From Lysobacterales bacterium (GTDB lineage: Bacteria; Pseudomonadota; Gammaproteobacteria; Xanthomonadales; SZUA-5), in contig JALHRS010000047.1 in NCBI GenBank assembly GCA_022841325.1, positions 1 to 45,289 of the forward strand: a stretch of DNA of 45,289 bases. Reading direction: 5' to 3'. The notes below the pieces were generated by a model. It worked only from the letters and a program-made list of their open reading frames with translations, was not told the origin of the DNA and did no database searches. Below are positions 24,785 to 34,818 of the stretch, one piece after another (positions within the stretch are counted from its first letter, which is position 1; every line of letters begins with the position of its first letter). A program made the position numbers and the translations under genes.

Positions 24785-25698
24785 GCGCCCGGGCCGGTGG
24801 TTGGAAGCGTTTCCTCCCTGGCGCACGCTGGGGTCTGATCTCGATACCCTACTTCTGGTTGCTGCTGTTCTTTGCTGTCCCCTTCCTGATCGCACTGAAG
24901 ATTTCTTTCGCCAAGGCCGCGATCGCGATGCCGCCCTATACCGACATCCTCTACTGGGTGGACGGCTTTCCGATCCTGAAACTGCGCGGCGAAAACTATC
25001 TGTTCCTGGCTGGCGACAGCATCTATGTCAACGCCTACCTGAGTTCACTCAAGATTGCAGTGGTGTCGACACTGCTGTGCCTGGCCATCGGCTATCCCAT
25101 GGCCTATGCGATAGCGCAGATGCCGCCATCGAGACGCAACATTGCCCTGCTGCTGGTGATCTTGCCGTCCTGGACCTCATTCCTGATCCGTATCTACGCC
25201 TGGGTAGGCATCCTCAAACCGAATGGATTCATCAACAACTTCCTGATGAATATCGGTCTGATCGGAGAGCCGCTGAAACTGCTGCACACGCCCATCGCCG
25301 TCTACATCGGCATCGTCTACGCCTATCTGCCCTTCATGGTGCTGCCGCTGTACACCAATCTGGTCAAGCACGACCATCGACTGCTGGAAGCAGCCTCGGA
25401 CCTCGGCGCCAAGCCCTGGCAGGCCTTCCTCAAGGTGACGCTGCCGCTGTCCAAGGCCGGGATCATTGCTGGCTGCATGCTGGTGGCCATTCCAGCCGTG
25501 GGCGAGTTCGTGATCCCCGAGATGCTCGGCGGACCGGAAACCCTGATGATCGGCCGAGTGCTCTGGCAGGAGTTCTTCAACAACCGCGACTGGCCGGTGG
25601 CCTCGGCCGTGGCCATGGTCATGCTGGCGCTGCTGATCATCCCGATCGTCATGTTCCATCGGGCGCAGTCGAAGGAGATGGAGGGGAAGTTGGTATGA
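24781..25698 (+). CDS. potH: Putrescine ABC importer permease subunit
   Basis: A 305-aa protein starting MSARAGGWKRFLPGAR with ATG overlapping the potG stop (ATGA). About six membrane helices: IPYFWLLLFFAVPFLIAL, VVSTLLCLAIGYPMAYAI, IALLLVILPSWTSFLI, IAVYIGIVYAYLPFMVLPL, GIIAGCMLVAIPAVGEFVI, ASAVAMVMLALLIIPIVM. The EAASDLGAKPWQAFLKVTLPLS segment is the EAA loop that contacts the ATPase. A large periplasmic loop with DILYWVDGFPILKLRGENY fits PotH. Confidence 0.88.
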   Translation: MSARAGGWKRFLPGARWGLISIPYFWLLLFFAVPFLIALKISFAKAAIAMPPYTDILYWVDGFPILKLRGENYLFLAGDSIYVNAYLSSLKIAVVSTLLCLAIGYPMAYAIAQMPPSRRNIALLLVILPSWTSFLIRIYAWVGILKPNGFINNFLMNIGLIGEPLKLLHTPIAVYIGIVYAYLPFMVLPLYTNLVKHDHRLLEAASDLGAKPWQAFLKVTLPLSKAGIIAGCMLVAIPAVGEFVIPEMLGGPETLMIGRVLWQEFFNNRDWPVASAVAMVMLALLIIPIVMFHRAQSKEMEGKLV

Positions 25699-25701
25699 GT
25701 G

Positions 25702-25890
25702 ACGGGGCACGAGGAACGGGACACGGGGCACGGGGGCAGCTTGGCAAGCTGCAAATCCCTTGCAATTGGATTGTAGAGCCGTTGACCGAGAGATCGCCGG
25801 CTGATTGCCACCGGGCCGCGGACTCCGCAGCTCTTCCCGTGCCCCCTGCCCCCTGCCCCCTGCCCCTCGTCCTCTGCCCCGTGCCCCGCC
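25702..25890. repeat. Inverted pair of cggggca heptamer arrays between potH and potI
   Basis: The left arm 25702-25738 carries cggggca, cgaggaa, cgggaca, cggggca, cgggggc. The right arm about 25838-25890 is the complementary run cccgtgc, cccctgc (three times), ccctcgt, cctctgc, cccgtgc. It interrupts the usual potH-potI junction by over 200 bp. Confidence 0.75.
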
Positions 25891-25912
25891 TTTCCTTGCA
25901 AGGTGCCTCGCG

Positions 25913-26755
25913 ATGAACAACTCCCGCACCTCCAGATGGGGCTGGCTGTTCCTCGGTGTCGGCTTCTTCTTTCTGTATGCGCCGATGCTCAGCCTGATCA
26001 TCTATTCCTTCAACGAGAACCGCCTGGTGACCGTGTGGTCGGGCTTTTCGGTGAAGTGGTACGGCGAGTTGATGCGGGATGAACAGATGCTCGGCGCGGC
26101 CTGGGTGAGCCTGCGCATCGCTTTCTACACCGCCTGCGCCTCGGTGGTCCTGGGAACGATGGCCGGCATGGTCATGACCCGCATGCGCGCCTTCCGCGGC
26201 AAGACCCTGTTCGCCGCGATGATCACCGCGCCGCTGGTCATGCCCGAGGTGATCACCGGCCTGTCGCTGCTGCTGCTGTTCGTGTCCTTGAGCACCTGGA
26301 CCGGCATCGACATGTCACGCGGCATGATGACCATCTGGATCGCCCACGTGACCATGTGCATGGCCTTTGTCACCGTGATCATTTCCTCGCGGCTGGCCGA
26401 ACTCGATCGCTCGCTGGAAGAGGCGGCGATGGATCTGGGCGCCAATCGCATCAAGGTCTTCTTCGTGATCACGCTGCCGATCATCTCGCCCGCGCTGATC
26501 TCGGGCTGGCTGCTGGCCTTCACGCTCTCGCTCGATGATCTGGTACTCGCCAGTTTTGTATCCGGCCCGTCATCGACCACCCTGCCGATGCAGGTGTTCT
26601 CGTCGGCGCGCATGGGCGTCAGCCCCAAGATCAACGCCCTGGCGACGATACTGATCGTCACCGTCTCCTTCGTCGGCGTCATCGGCTGGTATTTCATGGA
26701 ACGCGCCGAACGCCGTCGGCAGATGGAAATGCAGATGGCGACCAAGCAGGAGTGA
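25913..26755 (+). CDS. potI: Putrescine ABC importer permease subunit
   Basis: A 280-aa protein starting MNNSRTSRWGWLFLGVGF; upstream frame is repeat sequence. Six hydrophobic segments (FFFLYAPMLSLIIYSF, ACASVVLGTMAGMVMT, MITAPLVMPEVITGLSLLLL, MMTIWIAHVTMCMAFVTVII, ISPALISGWLLAFTLSL, ALATILIVTVSFVGVIGWYF). The EAA loop is EEAAMDLGANRIKVFFVITLP. LDDLVLASFVSGPSSTTLP is typical of PotI/PotC. It pairs with PotH to form the channel. It is separated from potH by a heptamer hairpin element, unlike the usual overlap. Confidence 0.88.
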   Translation: MNNSRTSRWGWLFLGVGFFFLYAPMLSLIIYSFNENRLVTVWSGFSVKWYGELMRDEQMLGAAWVSLRIAFYTACASVVLGTMAGMVMTRMRAFRGKTLFAAMITAPLVMPEVITGLSLLLLFVSLSTWTGIDMSRGMMTIWIAHVTMCMAFVTVIISSRLAELDRSLEEAAMDLGANRIKVFFVITLPIISPALISGWLLAFTLSLDDLVLASFVSGPSSTTLPMQVFSSARMGVSPKINALATILIVTVSFVGVIGWYFMERAERRRQMEMQMATKQE

Positions 26756-26760
26756 GGCTG

Positions 26761-26823
26761 GTTGTTGGTTGTTGGTTGTTGGTTGTTGGTTGTTGGTTGT
26801 CGGTTGTCGGTTGTCGGTTGTCG
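26761..26823. repeat. Heptanucleotide microsatellite (5 + 4 units)
   Basis: Five perfect gttgttg units (26761-26795) then four perfect gttgtcg units (26796-26823). It begins six bases past the potI stop. The two-block structure implies growth of each variant by separate slippage. Confidence 0.95.
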
Positions 26824-26856
26824 GTTTGTAGCTCAAGTCGGCCGCCGGCCAGGCCC

Positions 26857-26935
26857 TGTGGGAGCGGACTCTGTCCGCGACAGGGACTGCGGCCACCTGG
26901 AAGTGCCCTGATCGCGGATGAATCCGCTCCCACAG
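26857..26935. repeat. Family D repeat, copy 1
   Basis: tgtgggagcggactctgtcc and the inverted cgcggatgaatccgctccca form a long imperfect hairpin. Copies lie at 34517-34611 and (half) 40811-40834. Confidence 0.8.
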
Positions 26936-26956
26936 GAACGGCAGGACGATCAAATG

Positions 26957-26992
26957 CCAAAAACAACGCAGCCCGCATTGCGCGGGCTGCGT
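26957..26992 (-). terminator. Rho-independent terminator of the DEAD-box helicase gene
   Basis: On the minus strand acgcagcccgc pairs with gcgggctgcgt across five bases (26966-26992), followed by a T-rich gttgtttttgg tract. It lies about 20 bases past the gene's stop codon. Confidence 0.85.
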
Positions 26993-27012
26993 GATGTCAC
27001 TGGAAGCACGGC

Positions 27013-28317
<1,305 letters not shown>

Positions 28318-28558
28318 GGAAACCTCATCGAGGAAGTGCGATCTCGATGCGTTGCCAAGGCTGCGCCGATCGCGAAATAAGGATGAAACGAGAAGCGTGG
28401 ACTGCAAGACGAACAAACAGAAACACACGAGCAAACCGCACCTTACAGGATAAAGTTCGAGAAAGCGATCCAGTCCCGAACAGACGCGGCGGGAAGCGTT
28501 CAGCGAGTGGCCGAACGCGAAAACCGGGACCTGGGGCGGGATTGCAGACAGAAGCTGG

Positions 28559-28952
28559 ACGCAGAGAACGCAGAGGAAGAGCAGAGAGGACGCAAAGGAA
28601 GGCAATGGCTGATTGGTGGAACCGGTGCGGCCGGAAGCTGTGTCGCCTTGGCGAGGGACCTCGGTCATCCCGAGACTGCCCCGAGGCCGCCAGTGTCCCG
28701 ATGCTGCACGAGGGCCATAGACCGGCGTCACTGCGACCCCGGACTTGATCCGGGGAAAGCAATCCAGAAACAGAGTCGCCATTCACTGGATTGCTTCATC
28801 GCTACGCTCCTCGCAACGACGCATCAATGACTTACGGCGTGGGGTCAGGGAGAGCCGCGCCAATCCAGATGGTGTCTTGGAAAATCATCAAAAGAAGAAT
28901 GCTGTTCGCCTCCCTCCGTGTTCTCTCTGCTTTTCCTCTGCGTTCTCTGCGT
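28559..28952. mobile_element. 394-bp element with 44-bp inverted ends and no gene
   Basis: The left end 28559-28602 and the inverted right end 28909-28952 match at 38 of 44 positions and share the outermost acgcagagaacgcagaggaa exactly. The interior (about 306 bp) has no credible gene but holds a family F repeat. The ends are G/A variants of those around the GxxExxY gene. Confidence 0.75.
28727..28821. repeat. Family F repeat, copy 1
   Basis: gtcactgcgaccccggactt, then gatccggggaaagcaatcca, a variable middle, then actggattgcttcatcgcta and cgctcctcgcaacgac. Inverted ends gtcactgcga/tcgcaacgac. A copy lies at 32326-32421; near-identical repeats are widespread in proteobacteria. In 28318-29073 nothing else is recognised besides this and the surrounding element. 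Confidence 0.8.
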
Positions 28953-29073
28953 GCCGCTCCCGGCAACAGCCCGCACCGGGGTTCGGTTTTCGCGAAAGAT
29001 CGACCGCAAAGCCTACAAGTCCCTACCCATTCCTTGCTATGTTGCGGCGCAATACCCTGTTGGTGTGTAGACC

Positions 29074-29361
29074 GTGTCTGTAGACCGCGCCCAAGTGCGC
29101 TCCATTGCCGAACTGGCCCGACTGGCCATCCCTGCCGATCAGGAGGACGCGCTGGCGCGCGAACTGTCTGCGGTGCTGGACCTGTTTGATGCGCTGAAGG
29201 CCGCTCCCGTTGACGGCTTGACGCCGCTGTCGCATCCGGGCGATCCGACGCTGCGATTGCGGCCTGATGAAGTCACCGAAAGCGATCAGCGCGACGCCCT
29301 GGCGGCGATTGCGCCCGCCGAGAGCGCCGGCTACTACCTGGTGCCGAAGGTGATCGAATGA
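29074..29361 (+). CDS. gatC: Asp/Glu-tRNA amidotransferase subunit C
   Basis: A 95-aa protein with GTG start, beginning [46 protein letters not shown] and the [20 protein letters not shown] end are the GatC pattern; it wraps around GatA and stabilises the GatA-GatB contact. The stop overlaps the gatA ATG (ATGA). The GTG start may lower its translation relative to gatA and gatB. Confidence 0.88.
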   Translation: MSVDRAQVRSIAELARLAIPADQEDALARELSAVLDLFDALKAAPVDGLTPLSHPGDPTLRLRPDEVTESDQRDALAAIAPAESAGYYLVPKVIE

Positions 29362-30827
29362 GCGAGTCCTTGAACACGGTCGTCGATCAACTGGCGGCGC
29401 TGGCCGCGGGCCAGACCACGGCGCGGATGTTGACCGAGGAGTCACTGGCCCGCGTTGCTGCCACTCAGGGCAGCCTGAATGCCTTGATCAGCGCTGTCGG
29501 TGCCGAGCACGCGCTGGCAGCGGCCGACGCCGCCGATCAGGCCCGAGCCAGCCGCCAGGCCGGGCCGCTCAGCGGCATTCCCTACGCGCACAAGGATCTG
29601 TTCTGCACCGAGGGCGTGCCCACCACCTGTGGCTCGCGCTATCTGGAGCATTTTGTCCCGCCCTACAGTGCGGCCATCCACGAGCGCATCTCGCAGGCCG
29701 GTGCCGTACTGATCGGCAAGGCCAATATGGACGAGTTCGCGATGGGCTCGTCGAATGAACACAGCTACTTCGGCCCGGTGCGCAATCCCTGGGATACCGA
29801 GCGCGTTCCTGGCGGCTCATCCGGCGGTTCGGCCGCGCTGGTGGCGGCGCGCGTCGTGCCCTTCGCCACGGGCTCGGATACCGGTGGCTCGATCCGCCAG
29901 CCAGCGGCCTTCTGTGGCGTCACCGGTTTCAAGCCCAGCTACGGCCGGGTCTCGCGCTGGGGCATGATCGCCTACGCCTCCAGCCTGGATCAGGCCGGCG
30001 TGATCGCGCTGACGGTCGAAGACTGCGCCCGCGTGCTCGACGTCATGAGCGGTTTCGATACGCGTGATGCCACCTGCGCCGACCGCCCCAGGGTCGACGT
30101 CGACGCCGCGCTGGAGATGCCGCTCAAGGGTTTGCGCATCGGCCGGCCCCGACAGTGGTTTGGCAGCGGCATTGAGGATGGCGTGGCCGCAGCGGTCGAG
30201 GCCGCACTGGCCGAATATGCGCGGCGCGGCGCCATCATCGTCGATGTCGATCTGCCCAGCAGCGAATACGCGATACCGGCCTATTACGTCATTGCCCCGG
30301 CCGAGGCCTCCAGCAATCTGGCGCGCTTCGATGGCGTGCGCTACGGCCATCGCTGCAGCGACCCCAAGGATCTCAACGATCTCTACCGGCGCTCGCGCGC
30401 CGAGGGTTTTGGCCACGAGGTGCAGAAGCGCATCCTGACCGGCACCTATGCCCTCAGCGCCGGCTACTACGACGCCTACTATCTGCGCGCGCAGCAGGTG
30501 CGGCGTCTGATCGCCAACGATTTCGCCCGGGTGTTTGCTGAGGTCGATGTACTGGCCGGACCGACCAGCCCGACCGTGGCCTTCAAGCTCGGCGAGAAAC
30601 TCAGCGACCCGCTGGCGCTGTACCTGGCCGATATCAACACGGTCAGTGTCAATCTGGCGGGCCTGCCGGGTCTGTCGGTGCCCTGCGGATTCTCCGAAGG
30701 CCTGCCCGTGGGCCTGCAACTGGTGGCCCCGAGCTGGCGCGAGGATCTGCTGATCGGCGCCGGCCACGGCTATCAGCAGGCCACCGAATGGCATTGGGCC
30801 GAGCCCGCCGCAGGAGCACGGCCATGA
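29358..30827 (+). CDS. gatA: Asp/Glu-tRNA amidotransferase subunit A (glutaminase)
   Basis: A 489-aa amidase-signature enzyme. The triad is Lys79 (PYAHKD), cis-Ser154 in GGSSGGSAA and nucleophile Ser178 in [13 protein letters not shown], numbers that coincide with the triad described for Staphylococcus aureus GatA. It releases ammonia from glutamine and channels it to GatB. It is coupled on both sides by ATGA overlaps with gatC and gatB. C-terminal [20 protein letters not shown] is typical. Confidence 0.92.
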   Translation: MSESLNTVVDQLAALAAGQTTARMLTEESLARVAATQGSLNALISAVGAEHALAAADAADQARASRQAGPLSGIPYAHKDLFCTEGVPTTCGSRYLEHFVPPYSAAIHERISQAGAVLIGKANMDEFAMGSSNEHSYFGPVRNPWDTERVPGGSSGGSAALVAARVVPFATGSDTGGSIRQPAAFCGVTGFKPSYGRVSRWGMIAYASSLDQAGVIALTVEDCARVLDVMSGFDTRDATCADRPRVDVDAALEMPLKGLRIGRPRQWFGSGIEDGVAAAVEAALAEYARRGAIIVDVDLPSSEYAIPAYYVIAPAEASSNLARFDGVRYGHRCSDPKDLNDLYRRSRAEGFGHEVQKRILTGTYALSAGYYDAYYLRAQQVRRLIANDFARVFAEVDVLAGPTSPTVAFKLGEKLSDPLALYLADINTVSVNLAGLPGLSVPCGFSEGLPVGLQLVAPSWREDLLIGAGHGYQQATEWHWAEPAAGARP

Positions 30828-32257
30828 GCCAATGGGAAACCGTGATCGGCCTGGAAGTGCACGTGCAACTGGCCACGCGCAGCAAGATCTTCTCGGGTGC
30901 GGCGACCGCCTATGGCGCCGAGCCGAATACCCAGGCCTGCGCCGTGGATCTGGGCATGCCCGGCACCTTGCCGGTGATGAACGCGCAGGCCGTGGAACTG
31001 GCCATCCGCTTTGGCCTGGCGGTGGGTGCCACCGTGGCCGAGCGCAGCGTGTTCGCGCGCAAGAACTACTTCTATCCGGATCTGCCCAAGGGCTACCAGA
31101 TCAGCCAGTACGAGCTACCGGTGGTGGTCGGCGGTGGCCTCAATGTGCGCCTCGATGACGGCAGCAGCAAGTTCGTGCAGCTGACCCGTGCGCATCTGGA
31201 AGAGGATGCCGGCAAGAGCGTCCACGATGCCTTCCACGCCGAGACCGGGGTCGATCTGAATCGCGCCGGCACGCCGTTGCTGGAGATCGTCAGCGATCCG
31301 GTGCTGGGCAGCGCGGCCGAAGCCGTGGCCTATCTGAAGACGCTGCACACGCTGGTGCGCTGGCTGGAAGTCTCCGATGGCAACATGCAGGAAGGCTCCT
31401 TCCGCTGCGATGCCAATGTCTCGGTCAGGCGCAAGGGCGAGCCGCTTGGCACCCGCGCCGAGATCAAGAACGTCAATTCCTTCCGCTTTGTCGAAAAGGC
31501 CATCGACTACGAAATCGAGCGCCAGATCCGCCTGATCGAGAGCGGCGGCCAGGTGGTCCAGGAAACCCGGCTGTTCGACGCCCACAAGGGCGAGACCCGC
31601 AGCATGCGCGGCAAGGAATCGGCCCACGACTACCGCTATTTCCCCGATCCCGATCTGCCACCACTGGTCATCGCCGCTGCCGACATCGAGCGCGCCAGGG
31701 CGCAGATGCCGGAGCTGCCCGAGGCCCGTCGTCAGCGCTACATCGACGCGCTGGGCCTGACCGAGTACGACGCCAGCCTGCTGACCGCCGACCGCATCGT
31801 CTGCGAATTCTTCGAGACCCTGATCGCGGCACTGCCCGAACAGGCCAAGCTCTGCGCCAACTGGGTGCTGGGCGAATGGCTGGGCGCACTCAACGCCAAC
31901 GCACTCACGCCCGACACCAGCCCGATCAGCGCCGAGCGTCTGGGCAGCCTGCTGCAGCGCATCGTCGACGGCAGCCTGTCGAGCAAGATGGGCAAGCAGG
32001 TCTTCGAGGAACTCTGGCACAGCGACGAATCGGCCGACGCCGTGATCGAGCGCCTAGGGCTGAAGCAGGTGTCAGACACCGGCGCCTTGGCGGCCGTGGT
32101 CGACGAGATCATCGCCGCCAATTCCAAGCAGGTGGAACAGTTCCGCGCCGGCAACGAAAAGCTGCTGCAGTTCTTCGTCGGCCAAGCCATGAAAGCCACC
32201 AGGGGACAGGCCAATCCGGCGCAGCTCAACGAGCTGCTGAAGGCGAAGCTGGCGTAG
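30824..32257 (+). CDS. gatB: Asp/Glu-tRNA amidotransferase subunit B
   Basis: A 477-aa protein starting [20 protein letters not shown], with AGGAG seven bases upstream inside gat[25 protein letters not shown] metal and substrate region, [14 protein letters not shown] and [16 protein letters not shown], then [13 protein letters not shown] and [19 protein letters not shown] form the kinase core that phosphorylates Glu- or Asp-tRNA. The helical tail and YqeY domain (about 330-477) bind the tRNA and end in [14 protein letters not shown]. Together with GatA and GatC it makes Gln-tRNA and/or Asn-tRNA. The whole operon runs without gaps. Confidence 0.92.
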   Translation: MSQWETVIGLEVHVQLATRSKIFSGAATAYGAEPNTQACAVDLGMPGTLPVMNAQAVELAIRFGLAVGATVAERSVFARKNYFYPDLPKGYQISQYELPVVVGGGLNVRLDDGSSKFVQLTRAHLEEDAGKSVHDAFHAETGVDLNRAGTPLLEIVSDPVLGSAAEAVAYLKTLHTLVRWLEVSDGNMQEGSFRCDANVSVRRKGEPLGTRAEIKNVNSFRFVEKAIDYEIERQIRLIESGGQVVQETRLFDAHKGETRSMRGKESAHDYRYFPDPDLPPLVIAAADIERARAQMPELPEARRQRYIDALGLTEYDASLLTADRIVCEFFETLIAALPEQAKLCANWVLGEWLGALNANALTPDTSPISAERLGSLLQRIVDGSLSSKMGKQVFEELWHSDESADAVIERLGLKQVSDTGALAAVVDEIIAANSKQVEQFRAGNEKLLQFFVGQAMKATRGQANPAQLNELLKAKLA

Positions 32258-32283
32258 GTCGTGGTGCATTTTCTAGAGCCATC

Positions 32284-32318
32284 TGCATCGGCCCGAAACT
32301 GCCCACGGGCCATGAACC
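32284..32318. repeat. Family J repeat, copy 3
   Basis: catcggcccgaaactgccca followed by cgggccatgaaccc, matching 14248-14285. Confidence 0.65.
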
Positions 32319-32325
32319 CCCGGGC

Positions 32326-32421
32326 GTCATTGCGACCCCGGACTTGATCCGGGGGAAGCAATCCAGATGCTCAGCTTCAGAAGCACTGGATTGCTTCGTC
32401 GCTGCGCTCCTCGCAATGACG
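32326..32421. repeat. Family F repeat, copy 2
   Basis: gtcattgcgaccccggactt to cgctcctcgcaatgac; ends are 10-bp inverted repeats gtcattgcga/tcgcaatgac. Confidence 0.85.
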
Positions 32422-32508
32422 CCACTCGGGTCTTGGAGGCCCTCGGGATCTGGAGACGCCCGCAACAGGCCGGGTCCGCGCTTCGCCGCCAGTTCGGAGC
32501 GGCTTTGA

Positions 32509-32582
32509 GGAGGGACGCGCGCCTGCGCGGCCGCTCTTGATCCATTGCCACAGCAAAGCGGCGCCGCAGTGCGGCGCCCTCC
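32509..32582. repeat. Family C repeat, copy 3
   Basis: Closest to 12628-12701. Three repeat families (J, F, C) fill the 340-bp gap after gatB; no gene is seen there. Confidence 0.8.
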
Positions 32583-32597
32583 AGATCGGCCGCCGCG

Positions 32598-34040
32598 CTA
32601 CGCAAACACATAATCCCCGTCCCGCACCTTGCGCGCCAGCCAGCGGTAGCCCACGCAGGAACCGGTCCACAGCGCGATGTTCTGTCCGGCCGCATCCACA
32701 TACCAGCTGTGGCAGCCGCCGGCCCAGGCGCTGTCGCCGAAACCACGATCGACCCGATCCAGATAGCGCTGCTGCGCAGCAGCCGTGGCTTCGGCGCTGC
32801 GCGCTCCCTGCGCCTGCATGGCCTTGCGCAGGGCCAGGATGTGCCGCACCTGACTCTCGATCATGTACAGCACCGAATTGTGCCCCAGCGCGGTATTGGG
32901 GCCGAGCAGGAAATGCAGATTGGGATAACCGTGGGGACTGATCCCCAGATGCGCCTGCGGGCGACGGGCCCAGTCGACATCGAGCTGGCGCCCGTCGCGG
33001 CCCACGATGCGCAGCCCTGACAGCACATCCAGAGGTCTGAAGCCGGTGCCATGGATCAGCACGTCCACCGGCACGCGGCGACTGTCTGCCAGCACCAGAC
33101 CTGCCGGCTCGATCGCGGTGACCGGGGTATCGATCAGTTCCACCTGCGGCAATTGCAGCGCGGGGTAGTAGTCGGACGAGATCAGCACACGCTTGCAGCC
33201 GAAGGGGTAATCCGGCGTCAGGCGCGCCCGCAGATCCGGATCTGGCACCTGTTTGCGCAGATGGTGCCGCGACATGGCCCGCGCCCAGAAGGCGCTACGT
33301 CGATGGATCAGCGCCGAAGACAGCAGTTCCAGCAGGGTGAAGATGCTGCCGCGCAGAGTCTTGCGCAGCCAGGGCCAGCGAGTGAAAACGCGCCGCAGAC
33401 GCGGCGAGAACTCGACGTCGGTGCGCGGCATCAACCAGGCTGGCGAGCGTTGGCACACAGCCAGACTGGCCACCTGCGGGGCAATGGCCGGGATGAACTG
33501 GATGGCGCTGGCGCCGGTGCCGATGACCGCCACACGCTTGCCCGCCAGCGGCAGGTCATGGCGCCAGCGCGCCGAGTGGAAGCTGTCGCCGCTGAAGCTG
33601 TCCAGCCCCGGTATCTCCGGGTAGGCCGGCACATGCAGCCCGCCCAGCGCCAGCACCAGCGCGCGCGCACGACAGCGCTCTCCCTGAGCATTCTCCAGCA
33701 GCCAGGATTGATCCTGCGCGTCCCAACTGGCGGCGCTCAGCTGCCACTGGAACTCAATCTGGCCCCGCGCCGCCAGTTCGGCGCCCAGCAGTCGCAGATG
33801 CGCCTGGATTTCCGGCTGCTGCGGAAACAAGCGGGTCCAGGCCGGGTTCGGCGCATCCGCCAGCGAATACAGGTGCGAGGGCACGTCGCAGGCAGCGCCG
33901 GGGTAGTGATTCTCGCGCCAGGTGCCGCCGACTTCAGCCGCCTTCTCGAACACCCGGAAGTTGGCAACGCCGGCAGCGTGCAGGGCACGGGCCATGGCAA
34001 TGCCACCGAAACCGGCGCCGATGATGGCGTACTCAAGCAT
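32598..34040 (-). CDS. Flavin-containing monooxygenase, Baeyer-Villiger type
   Basis: A 480-aa protein. FAD-binding AIIGAGFGGIAMARAL is at residues 5-20, and the fingerprint FSGDSFHSARW (149-159) matches FxGxxxHxxxW, the type I Baeyer-Villiger signature. NADPH-binding VAVIGTGASAIQ is at 170-181, and VLIHGTGFRP is the later conserved motif. It should use NADPH and O2 to oxygenate ketones or similar carbonyls; the substrate is not predictable. It overlaps the upstream DUF952 gene by 8 bp, implying co-translation. Confidence 0.85.
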   Translation of the reverse strand: MLEYAIIGAGFGGIAMARALHAAGVANFRVFEKAAEVGGTWRENHYPGAACDVPSHLYSLADAPNPAWTRLFPQQPEIQAHLRLLGAELAARGQIEFQWQLSAASWDAQDQSWLLENAQGERCRARALVLALGGLHVPAYPEIPGLDSFSGDSFHSARWRHDLPLAGKRVAVIGTGASAIQFIPAIAPQVASLAVCQRSPAWLMPRTDVEFSPRLRRVFTRWPWLRKTLRGSIFTLLELLSSALIHRRSAFWARAMSRHHLRKQVPDPDLRARLTPDYPFGCKRVLISSDYYPALQLPQVELIDTPVTAIEPAGLVLADSRRVPVDVLIHGTGFRPLDVLSGLRIVGRDGRQLDVDWARRPQAHLGISPHGYPNLHFLLGPNTALGHNSVLYMIESQVRHILALRKAMQAQGARSAEATAAAQQRYLDRVDRGFGDSAWAGGCHSWYVDAAGQNIALWTGSCVGYRWLARKVRDGDYVFA

Positions 34041-34425
34041 CCGCCAGTTGCCAGGGCGCGCTTGCCAGCGCCCGATGCGCCACTACCTGACAGGCAGCCA
34101 CGGGCAGATCGGCATAAAGATGCGGGAACAGGGCCCCGCCGCGCGAGGGCTCGTAGCGCAGATCGGCAGCGATCGGCAGCGGATTCACGGCGACCAGCAA
34201 CAGGTCATCGACCGCGCTGAAATACTTCGCAAGCGTCGTTTCCACCTGCGCGGCAGTCGACAGATGGATGTAGCCGTCGCGGCGATCATCGACCGAGCCC
34301 GTGTACCTCTGGACAGACTCAGCCGCCTGCCACTCCAACGCGGCGACCAGCTTGTAGATCAGATGCGCCGGCAGCGGCGGCAGTTGAGCGGTCGTTGAGG
34401 GAATGGAATCAGGTGACGGCGACAT
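34033..34425 (-). CDS. DUF952 family protein
   Basis: A 130-aa protein starting MSPSPDSIPSTTAQLPP; thirteen residues further upstream are possible but have no better ribosome site. LIYKLVAALEWQAAE, YTGSVDDRRDGYIHLSTAAQVETTL, LLLVAVNPLP and EPSRGGALFPHLYADLP are the DUF952 hallmarks (small ART-like fold; conserved His in YIHLS and FPHLY). The biochemical role is unknown. It is translationally coupled to the monooxygenase, so the two may act on one pathway. Confidence 0.83.
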   Translation of the reverse strand: MSPSPDSIPSTTAQLPPLPAHLIYKLVAALEWQAAESVQRYTGSVDDRRDGYIHLSTAAQVETTLAKYFSAVDDLLLVAVNPLPIAADLRYEPSRGGALFPHLYADLPVAACQVVAHRALASAPWQLADA

Positions 34426-34516
34426 CGGCTGGCAAGATCGGGATGGTCGCCTCAAGCATCGCACCGGAGCGCATGGGGGTCACGTGAAACGGCATGGCAA
34501 CGAGCGCCGGAACCAC

Positions 34517-34611
34517 TGTGGGAGCGGACTCCGTCCGCGAATTGGCTTACCGCCATTCGCCGGCTGAAACTGCAATCAGCAAGAGCCTTCGCGGACGAAG
34601 TCCGCTCTCAC
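34517..34611. repeat. Family D repeat, copy 2
   Basis: tgtgggagcggactccgtcc and inverted gcggacgaagtccgctctca; compare 26857-26935. Confidence 0.8.
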
Positions 34612-34640
34612 CAAACATACCGCAAGTCTTTGATTTTAAT

Positions 34641-34718
34641 GTAGGTCACGTTGGCCGCGAAGCGGCCTACGTGACTGACGCAGCTGTCACGTAGACCCTT
34701 CGGGTCAACGTGACCTAC
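34641..34718. repeat. Long inverted repeat upstream of the methyltransferase gene
   Basis: gtaggtcacgtt (34641-34652) is complementary to aacgtgacctac (34707-34718), with inner palindromes ggccgcgaagcggcc and tcacgtagacccttcgggtc. It is one of the REP-like families, seen once here. Confidence 0.7.
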
Positions 34719-34818
34719 CTCCACGGTTTGCTGCGCGAATAAGCGCACCGCCAGGGGCGACCGGGAATCCCACAGAGCGCGCTAGCATCCACCACACCGC
34801 CGACGTTGCCTTGCGCCC

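Noticed and set aside
26761..26823. Possible G-quadruplex or telomere-like sequence
   Set aside because: Runs are only GG and the site is chromosomal between convergent genes; a simple microsatellite explains it.
28318..28782. N-terminal extension of the RNA helicase
   Set aside because: It is composed of a family F repeat and an inverted element end; the Q-motif position fits the start at 28317.
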